From JAWXCF01 sp034440515 (GTDB lineage Bacteria > Bacteroidota > Bacteroidia > CAILMK01): 18,255 nucleotides of DNA. The position numbers and the translations under genes were made by a program. The stretch lies in the NCBI GenBank assembly GCA_034440515.1, contig JAWXCF010000091.1, forward strand, positions 1-18,255, read 5' to 3'. Of this stretch, positions 12,531 to 18,255 are shown piece after piece. The notes below the pieces were generated by a model. It saw nothing but the letters and a program-made list of their open reading frames with translations. It searched no databases and had not been told where the DNA came from. Every line of letters starts with the position of its first letter. Positions within the stretch are counted from its first letter, which is position 1.

Positions 12531-14747
12531 TTAATCTAATTCAGCCGATTCAATAACATCGCTAGTAGGTGCATTTACTTTTTTAACGTTGCGCTTCTTC
12601 TTGATTTCACTCCCATTACTATTATGCTTTTCTAATGACTTTAAAGGGAGTTTTATGTCTTCAAACACTGAATTACCCTCTATCATAGATTGCTTTATTA
12701 AATCGTAGAAATATGTTTGTGCTTGCAATTTTTCTTCTCCTTCTGGCCTAACTCTTAGTTTATTGTAGTTATCTAGGTCTAGGTTGCGGCTTTTTACATT
12801 GTCTAATAATTGTACTGCAAGGAATGCCTTAATTTGGCTAAACAATTTTGGATCATATATAGGTGCAACTACCTCTACCCTTCGATCAAGGTTTCTGGTC
12901 ATTAAATCGCTACTACCTATATACAGTTTTTCTTCACCACCATTAGCAAATAGATATACTCTGGTATGCTCTAAGTATCTGTCAACTATGCTTATAGCTT
13001 CTATGTTTGTACTAAGTCCTGGTTGACCTGGTATGATGGAGCAAATACCCCTTACAATAAGTTTTATCTCAACACCAGCCTTACCAGCTTCGTATAGTTT
13101 TACAATTAGCTCCTCATCTACCAGACTGTTCATTTTCAACACCATATAGGCTGTTCTGCCTGCTTGTGCATTGGCTATTTCATTATTAATGAGTGCCGTA
13201 ATTTCTGATCGCATATGAAACGGAGATACCAACAAGTGCTTATAAGTTCCTGGTTTAAAGTTGCTCTCAAAAAAATTAAAAATGTTATTTACTTCTTGTG
13301 TAATGCCCTTATGTGCGGTAAATAAACCGTGATCGCCATATAGTCTGCTGGTTGTTTCATTAAAGTTTCCAGTTCCTATGTAGGCATACCTATGTATAGT
13401 GCTGCGGTCTTTCCTTTGAATTAGGCACAATTTGCTATGAACCTTTAGTCCTGGTACGCCAAACATAACCTTCGCACCTTCCTCTCTTAGTTGGTCAGCC
13501 CAAAATATATTAGCCTCTTCATCAAATCTAGCTTGCAGTTCTACCACTACCATTACCTGTTTACCATTTTTTACGGCATTAATAAGTGCGTTTATCACGT
13601 TACTGTTAGGTGCAACACGATATAATGTCATTTTAATGCTTTCTACTTGTGGGTCAATTGCAGATTCCCTTAACAAATCAATCAAATAACTAAAATTCTG
13701 ATAGGGATAATGCAGCAATAAATCGCGGTCGTGTATCAACTGCAACATACTAGCATTCGGTTGAATGTCAGGATGAGGAATAGACGGTGCAGATGGATAC
13801 CGCCAAGAATCTGGACCAACATCAGGAAACTTCATAAAGTCTTTAAAGTTGTGATATCTGGCACCTGGTATTGGGTTATCTTGCCCACGTAGTTTTAGCT
13901 TTCTAATGAGGAAACGCAGCATTTCTGGCGGCATTTTCTCATCATATATGAATCTCACCAATCGTCCACGTTTTCTTTGTTTCAGACTTTTAGTTACCTT
14001 TTGTATGTAGGTATCACCATATTCCTCCTCTACATCAAGTTCTGCATCTCTAGTCGCCTTAATGGTATAGGCCTCTATGTATTTATATCTAAATATTGCA
14101 AATATCTCCCGCAAATTGTACCTCAACAAATCATCTAACAAGATGATGTATGTATTCAAATCGTCATCGCTGTGTGGCAAAACTATAAACCTAGGTACTG
14201 TATCGGTAGGCAACTCCATTAGTGCCATTTTTGGCTTCCTCGCCCCTGGTGCATTACCGTCGTGCAGGTTTATAGTTAGATAAACAGATTTATCTTTCAG
14301 GTTTGGAAATACCCGAGCATTGTCTAACATAATTGGTACAAGGCGTGGGCGCACTTTACTTTGAAAGTAATTGCGAACGAATTGGCCTTGATCTACTGAT
14401 AATTCAGATTCATCAATTATATGGATTCCGTTTTCCTTCAGTTCTGCCTCTATTTTACTATAAATTTTGTCGAAGCTGTGCCTTTGTTCGAGTACTATTT
14501 CCTGTATTTGTTGAAGTATTTTTTTTGGTTTTCCTCCTAATATTTCGCTACCAGTAGCATTTACATCAACCATTCTCTTTAAGCTTGCTACACGCACTCT
14601 AAAGAATTCGTCTAAATTGCTGCTAAATATTCCCAAAAACTTTAACCGTTCTAGTAAGGGTACTTCTACATTAGCTGCTTCTTGCAATACTCTTGCATTG
14701 AATGCTAACCAACTAATTTCTCTATTTATAAATTGCTGATGGGGCAT
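12531..14747 (-). CDS. ppk1: Polyphosphate kinase 1
   Basis: Reversibly polymerises the gamma-phosphate of ATP into inorganic polyphosphate, a stress and phosphate store. The protein has 738 residues from the chosen start MPHQQFINREISWLAF. The catalytic residues are visible: the autophosphorylated His at 437 in GLKVHSKLCLI and the second His at 594 in YLEHTRVYLF, matching H435 and H592 of the E. coli enzyme almost exactly. The N-terminal NLDEFFRVRV block and the central RFDEEANIFWADQL block are also present. The ORF is open for 33 further codons upstream (to 14846), but that extension is hydrophobic, unlike PPK1, and would contain the probable promoter at 14796-14803. The last 30 residues form a Lys/Asn/Ser-rich tail. 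No ppx gene lies nearby. Confidence 0.95.
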   Translation of the reverse strand: MPHQQFINREISWLAFNARVLQEAANVEVPLLERLKFLGIFSSNLDEFFRVRVASLKRMVDVNATGSEILGGKPKKILQQIQEIVLEQRHSFDKIYSKIEAELKENGIHIIDESELSVDQGQFVRNYFQSKVRPRLVPIMLDNARVFPNLKDKSVYLTINLHDGNAPGARKPKMALMELPTDTVPRFIVLPHSDDDLNTYIILLDDLLRYNLREIFAIFRYKYIEAYTIKATRDAELDVEEEYGDTYIQKVTKSLKQRKRGRLVRFIYDEKMPPEMLRFLIRKLKLRGQDNPIPGARYHNFKDFMKFPDVGPDSWRYPSAPSIPHPDIQPNASMLQLIHDRDLLLHYPYQNFSYLIDLLRESAIDPQVESIKMTLYRVAPNSNVINALINAVKNGKQVMVVVELQARFDEEANIFWADQLREEGAKVMFGVPGLKVHSKLCLIQRKDRSTIHRYAYIGTGNFNETTSRLYGDHGLFTAHKGITQEVNNIFNFFESNFKPGTYKHLLVSPFHMRSEITALINNEIANAQAGRTAYMVLKMNSLVDEELIVKLYEAGKAGVEIKLIVRGICSIIPGQPGLSTNIEAISIVDRYLEHTRVYLFANGGEEKLYIGSSDLMTRNLDRRVEVVAPIYDPKLFSQIKAFLAVQLLDNVKSRNLDLDNYNKLRVRPEGEEKLQAQTYFYDLIKQSMIEGNSVFEDIKLPLKSLEKHNSNGSEIKKKRNVKKVNAPTSDVIESAELD

Positions 14748-14795
14748 ATTAATTTGGGCTTGGATAGTCAATAGCTTGGTTGTAAATATTACGCG

Positions 14796-14803
14796 CAAAT
14801 ATA
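14796..14803 (-). promoter_or_regulatory. Possible -7 promoter element for polyphosphate kinase
   Basis: The minus strand reads TATATTTG, an exact TAnnTTTG match. It places the transcript start near 14790, about 42 bases before the ATG at 14747 and downstream of the longer alternative start at 14846. It therefore supports the shorter protein. Confidence 0.4.
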
Positions 14804-14876
14804 TTAACTGAAATATGTATATCTTAAACCTTACAATATAAGCCAATATTAAGATTAGTTAATAATGGTTTCAAAC

Positions 14877-14915
14877 AAAAAAAACGGCTACATTCATAAT
14901 CTGATGCAGCCGTTT
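14877..14915 (-). terminator. Rho-independent terminator of the aconitase gene
   Basis: A 12-bp stem, AAACGGCTACAT (14882-14893) with ATGCAGCCGTTT (14904-14915), has one A-C mismatch and a 10-base loop. Its minus-strand product ends in eight U, from the A-run at 14877-14884. It lies 25 bases past the aconitase stop and isolates the gene from polyphosphate kinase downstream. Confidence 0.88.
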
Positions 14916-14940
14916 ATATATATTCTATATATTTATTTAA

Positions 14941-17220
14941 TTATGCCGATACTTGCTCAGACAACTGTTGGCGAATCATATTTAATGCGCTACCCGCCTC
15001 AAACCATTTTATCTGCATTTCATTATATGTATGGTTCAACATAATGTCGTGATGCGAACCGTCAACGTGTTTTACCACCATTTTAACAGCCTGCCCTGGT
15101 TTAAAATCATTTAAACCAACTATGTCTATTTTATCGTCTTCTAGTATCAAATCATAATCAGCTACATTGGCAAATGTAAATGCCAACATTCCTTGCTTCT
15201 TCAAATTAGTTTCGTGTATTCTAGCAAATGATTTAACTACTACTGCCCTAGCACCTACGTGTCTAGGTTCCATAGCTGCGTGTTCTCTACTACTACCTTC
15301 GCCGTAGTTTTCATCGCCTACCACTACGCAACCAATATTTTCTTTCTTATAATCTCTAGCTACAGCATTTACCTTACCATATTCCAGTGTTAACTGGTTT
15401 TTCACGTGGTCTGCCATACCGTTAAAGAAGTTATTAGCACCCATTAGTAGATTGTTACTTATATTGTCTAGATGCCCTCTATACTTTAACCAAGGTCCAG
15501 CCATACTAATATGGTCTGTAGTGCACTTGCCACGTGCCTTGATAAGTAAATACATATCTTTCAAATCTTTACCATCCCAAGGTTGAAATGGGCTTAACAA
15601 TTGAAGTCTATCACTGTGTGGATCTACTTCTATGTTTATTTGATTGCCATTTTCAGCGGGAGCTTGGTACATTGGGTCTTCTACATCAAATCCTTTTGGT
15701 GGCAACTCTATACCCTTTGGTTCGTCTAGCATTACTTGTTCACCATTTATGTTGGTGATGCTATCAGTCAATGGATTGAAACTCAACCTACCACCTAGTG
15801 CCATTGCAGTTACCATTTCTGGACTGGCTACAAATGCGTGGGTATTTGGGTTACCGTCATTACGCTTAGCAAAGTTTCTATTAAATGAAGTAATGATGCT
15901 GTTTTTTCTGTTCGGGTCTGCATTATGCCTTGCCCATTGCCCAATACAGGGTCCACAGGCATTTGCCAGTACCACCCCACCTATTTCATCAAATACTTGC
16001 AACAATCCATCACGCTCAGCTGTAAATCTAACCTGCTCACTACCAGGGGTAATGGTAAATTCAGAAGATACTTTTATGCCTTTACTTTTAGCTTGAGCCG
16101 CTATGCTACTGGCACGCGTCATATCTTCATAACTGCTATTAGTGCAAGATCCTATTAGTGCAACCTCTATTTCGTCTGGCCAATTATGTTCACGTACTGC
16201 ATCTGCAAACTTGCTAATAGGCCAAGCTGCGTCTGGAGTAAATGGTCCATTAATATGTGGCTCTAGTTCATCTAAATTAATTTCAATTAGTTGGTCATAA
16301 TATGCTGATGGATTAGCGTAAACCTCATCATCACTACGCAAGTAACTGCGTAAACCATTCGCCATTTCGGCTACTTCTGCTCTGCCTGTACTGCTTAGGT
16401 AAGCTGCCATTTTCTCGTCATAGGCAAATATTGAGGTAGTAGCACCTATTTCAGCACCCATATTACAGATGGTTCCTTTACCAGTAGCTGATAGGCTATC
16501 TGCACCTTCACCAAAATATTCGACTATGCAGCCTGTACCACCTTTTACGGTTAATATGCCTGCTACTAATAGTATGATGTCTTTTGCACTAGCCCAACCG
16601 TTTAATCTTCCCGTTAAATGTATGCCTATAAGTTTGGGCATTTTCAGTTCCCAACCCATACCGACCATAACATCTACAGCATCTGCACCACCTACGCCTA
16701 TTGCTATCATTCCTAGTCCACCTGCATTTGGAGTGTGACTGTCTGTACCTATCATCATTCCCCCTGGGAATGCATAGTTCTCTAGTACTACTTGATGGAT
16801 GATACCAGCATTTGGTTTCCAAAACCCGATTCCGTATTTTGTACTTACATCGCTAAGAAATTGAAACACCTCTGCATTTTCGCCCAGAGACTTCTTAATG
16901 TCGAGTTCAGCACCTTTTTCAGCTAATATCAAGTGGTCGCAGTGTACTGAACTTGGTACAGCAGTTTCATCTTTACCACATAGCATAAATTGAAGCAAAG
17001 CCATTTGTGCCGTAGCGTCTTGCATTGCAACTCTATCTGGGGCAAAGTCCACATAGGCATTACCCCTCGGCAGCTCTACAGTTGGCTCAGCCTCAAACAA
17101 GTGCGAGTAAAGTATTTTTTCAGAAAGAGTCAATGCTCTACCTAATGTTTTGCGTGCTTGATCTACACGGCTAGGCATATTGTCGTAAACTTTCTTGATG
17201 AGATCTAAATTAAAAACCAT
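14941..17220 (-). CDS. acn: Aconitate hydratase, mitochondrial-type
   Basis: Isomerises citrate to isocitrate through cis-aconitate in the TCA cycle, using a 4Fe-4S cluster. The 759 residues match the mitochondrial-type enzyme common in Bacteroidota and are shorter than bacterial AcnA or AcnB. Cluster ligands are visible at C359 (IGSCTNSSYEDM), C422 and C425 (ANACGPCIGQW). The C-terminal swivel domain carries the active-site loop NYGEGSSREHAAMEPRH (638-654) with the catalytic Ser-Arg. Substrate-binding H93 (SVHCDH) and the GTDSHTPNAGG loop (158-168) are intact. The gene is monocistronic: it has its own predicted promoter, a strong stem-loop in the leader and a terminator. Nfu, encoded at 7374-7670, is a plausible cluster donor. 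No sign of truncation. Confidence 0.98.
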   Translation of the reverse strand: MVFNLDLIKKVYDNMPSRVDQARKTLGRALTLSEKILYSHLFEAEPTVELPRGNAYVDFAPDRVAMQDATAQMALLQFMLCGKDETAVPSSVHCDHLILAEKGAELDIKKSLGENAEVFQFLSDVSTKYGIGFWKPNAGIIHQVVLENYAFPGGMMIGTDSHTPNAGGLGMIAIGVGGADAVDVMVGMGWELKMPKLIGIHLTGRLNGWASAKDIILLVAGILTVKGGTGCIVEYFGEGADSLSATGKGTICNMGAEIGATTSIFAYDEKMAAYLSSTGRAEVAEMANGLRSYLRSDDEVYANPSAYYDQLIEINLDELEPHINGPFTPDAAWPISKFADAVREHNWPDEIEVALIGSCTNSSYEDMTRASSIAAQAKSKGIKVSSEFTITPGSEQVRFTAERDGLLQVFDEIGGVVLANACGPCIGQWARHNADPNRKNSIITSFNRNFAKRNDGNPNTHAFVASPEMVTAMALGGRLSFNPLTDSITNINGEQVMLDEPKGIELPPKGFDVEDPMYQAPAENGNQINIEVDPHSDRLQLLSPFQPWDGKDLKDMYLLIKARGKCTTDHISMAGPWLKYRGHLDNISNNLLMGANNFFNGMADHVKNQLTLEYGKVNAVARDYKKENIGCVVVGDENYGEGSSREHAAMEPRHVGARAVVVKSFARIHETNLKKQGMLAFTFANVADYDLILEDDKIDIVGLNDFKPGQAVKMVVKHVDGSHHDIMLNHTYNEMQIKWFEAGSALNMIRQQLSEQVSA

Positions 17221-17254
17221 ATATAAATTGACCTATATTATTAATTATAAAAGG

Positions 17255-17294
17255 CAAAGTTGGAGAAGTATCAAATTATGATACACCAGCTTTG
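17255..17294 (-). promoter_or_regulatory. Stem-loop at the predicted 5' end of the aconitase mRNA
   Basis: Two stacked stems. The outer pairs CAAAGTTGG (17255-17263) with CCAGCTTTG (17286-17294), 9 bp with one G-U (plus-strand reading). The inner pairs GTATCA (17268-17273) with TGATAC (17279-17284), perfect 6 bp, with a 5-base loop. A 4-by-1 internal loop joins them. With the -7 element at 17302-17309, the transcript would begin almost exactly at the foot of this stem, 35 bases before the ATG at its near end. It could protect the mRNA 5' end or act as a protein-binding site, or be a DNA operator. Confidence 0.5.
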
Positions 17295-17301
17295 TTACAC
17301 G

Positions 17302-17309
17302 CAAAGGTA
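17302..17309 (-). promoter_or_regulatory. Possible -7 promoter element of aconitase
   Basis: The minus strand reads TACCTTTG, an exact TAnnTTTG match, with a predicted start near 17296 and a leader of about 75 bases. No TTG -33 element at standard spacing; the upstream region is A/T-rich. Confidence 0.4.
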
Positions 17310-17534
17310 TTGTATGCAGTATTAAAATAAAAAACACTGAAGATTATACTGCGGTTAAATGTTGTGATTTATTAACCACGGAGCGTAAAGTCTCTACATA
17401 GTAATATTTGGTATTTAGTTTAGCGTATTTAAGATTTAGAAAATCTTTTTAACTTATTTATCAGACAATTAGAGTCTAAAATCAGTGTTAAGACTACAAA
17501 TTGTGTATTAACTTATTCTACTACATAACAAGAC
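17310..17534. other. Divergent intergenic region between aconitase and the CHASE3 sensor gene
   Basis: No ORF or RNA gene supported. Small hairpins: GGTTAA/TTAACC (17353-17358 with 17372-17377) and AAGATTT/AAATCTT (17431-17447, then a short T-run). Both are too AT-rich or loose to be called terminators. Confidence 0.45.
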
Positions 17535-17542
17535 TATATTTG
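17535..17542 (+). promoter_or_regulatory. Possible -7 promoter element of the CHASE3 sensor gene
   Basis: TATATTTG, an exact TAnnTTTG match ending 8 bases before the ATG at 17551. If used, the mRNA would be nearly leaderless. No -33 TTG at standard spacing (nearest TTG at 17501-17503 is too far). Confidence 0.3.
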
Positions 17543-17550
17543 TAGATTAT

Positions 17551-18255
17551 ATGAAAATCTCTGTTAGAATATTTTTAGGTTTCGGACTTATGACATTGCT
17601 CATATTTGTCAGTAATCTGATAAATATTTATGCGAGCAATCTAATTGAAAACAATATTGAGGAATTCAATCAAAGTGAAACAGTACTTAGAAAATCACTA
17701 GAGTTACAAAAAGCGATAATTGACCAAGAAACTGGACTTAGAGGTTACTTACTTACTGGTATAGAAAGCTTTAAGCAACCAATCGTAGCATCGGATCCAA
17801 TAATAAAAGCAAATTTCGCTGAATTAACCATTTTACTTAAGGACAATCCTGAACAAATAAATAGAATTTACAGAATTAAGGATATTTTTTTTAAGTGGAA
17901 AACTGATTATTCTAATATACTCTTAAATAAAAGAAAATTTTTATTAAAATCCGATGACTTAACCGACTTTTTAAATGCTACTAGTGTCAACCCAAGATTT
18001 GCTAAAACTTTGGTTGATGAAATTCGGAGTCTATGGATAGCATTTGACAACAGAGAACACGACGATAGAAATCTAAAATTCGAAATTCAATCCTCCACTG
18101 TTAGGAATGCTAAATTGATAAATATACTTACGCTAATAGCCGCTGGTTTTATAGCCATAAGCTCTACTATATTGCTAATTAGGTATTTAATTAATAGATT
18201 AAATGTTTTGACTAAAGCTGCTGACGAAGTATTTAATGGAAATTATGAACTAAAA
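17551..18255 (+). CDS. Membrane sensor with CHASE3 and HAMP domains (3' end beyond window)
   Basis: The first 235 codons run open to the window edge without a stop. Layout: membrane segment 1 (about 6-28), extracytoplasmic helical domain (29-188) with the CHASE3 hallmark DQETGLRGYLLTG (58-70), membrane segment 2 (189-210), then the start of a HAMP linker (about 211 onward, ending ADEVFNGNYEL). Such proteins are usually histidine kinases, less often methyl-accepting proteins or cyclases; the output domain is outside the window. CHASE3 ligands are generally unknown. The start at 17551 is the first ATG and directly precedes the basic-hydrophobic segment. The gene diverges from aconitase across 330 bases. 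Confidence 0.88.
   Translation, partial: MKISVRIFLGFGLMTLLIFVSNLINIYASNLIENNIEEFNQSETVLRKSLELQKAIIDQETGLRGYLLTGIESFKQPIVASDPIIKANFAELTILLKDNPEQINRIYRIKDIFFKWKTDYSNILLNKRKFLLKSDDLTDFLNATSVNPRFAKTLVDEIRSLWIAFDNREHDDRNLKFEIQSSTVRNAKLINILTLIAAGFIAISSTILLIRYLINRLNVLTKAADEVFNGNYELK

Noticed and set aside
17268..17284. Idea that the aconitase leader hairpin is an iron-responsive element
   Set aside because: The 5-base A/T loop and the 4-by-1 internal loop lack the CAGUGN loop and bulged C of an IRE, and bacterial use of such an element is not established here.
17431..17450. AAGATTT/AAATCTT hairpin followed by a short T-run
   Set aside because: Only A-T pairs with a single G-C per end, and no gene ends near it on either strand, so it is not called a terminator.
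1..18255. Mobile elements, CRISPR arrays, tRNA/rRNA genes, defence islands
   Set aside because: Looked for terminal inverted repeats, transposase or integrase motifs, spaced direct repeats and tRNA-like folds; none found. Gene content is ordinary housekeeping, signalling and envelope functions.

Overview
The window is AT-rich and almost certainly comes from a chromosome of the Bacteroidota (class not resolvable; Chitinophagia- or Sphingobacteriia-like would fit). The signs are exact matches to the Bacteroidota -7 promoter element TAnnTTTG before most transcription units, little use of Shine-Dalgarno sites, lineage-typical proteins (an Asn-Gly repeat surface protein, a DUF4381-like protein known from Bat operons, a CPBP protease fused to a DUF2007-like domain beside cdsA), and signal peptides ending in LxAQ. 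No transposase, integrase, phage gene, CRISPR array, tRNA or rRNA was seen. It reads as a core-type chromosomal segment with several small lineage-specific genes.

Layout. 1-469: mostly non-coding, with one possible 34-residue lipoprotein-like ORF. 470-2548 (+): membrane protease and cdsA, a two-gene envelope/phospholipid operon. 2564-4799 (-): ABC exporter ATPase, ABC-2 permease and hotdog thioesterase, a tight three-gene operon convergent with cdsA. 4904-5806 (+): secreted protein with a regular 15-residue Asn-Gly repeat. 5904-7670 (-): Nfu-type Fe-S scaffold, DUF4381-like membrane protein and an extremely acidic small protein. 7671-8165: long non-coding stretch holding a predicted nested RNA stem. 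8166-8447 (+): small basic protein of unknown function, closed by a good intrinsic terminator. 8585-9528 (+): small secreted TonB_C-like protein and a DinB-family protein. 9531-11720 (-): soluble hybrid histidine kinase with a GAF domain and two receiver domains. 11957-12505 (+): lipoprotein. 12531-14747 (-): polyphosphate kinase. 14941-17220 (-): aconitase, with its own terminator and a striking stem-loop at the predicted 5' end of its mRNA. 17551-18255 (+): start of a CHASE3-HAMP sensor cut by the window edge.

How genes may work together. Nfu delivers 4Fe-4S clusters to enzymes such as aconitase, so the two fit functionally though they lie about 10 kb apart. The protease-CdsA pair and the ABC operon concern the envelope. 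Polyphosphate kinase, the hybrid kinase and the CHASE3 sensor suggest stress or signalling roles, but nothing here fixes their inputs. No clear new multi-gene system is visible. The best candidates for undescribed biology are the small basic protein with its structured leader, the acidic protein, the aconitase leader hairpin and the 15-residue repeat protein.
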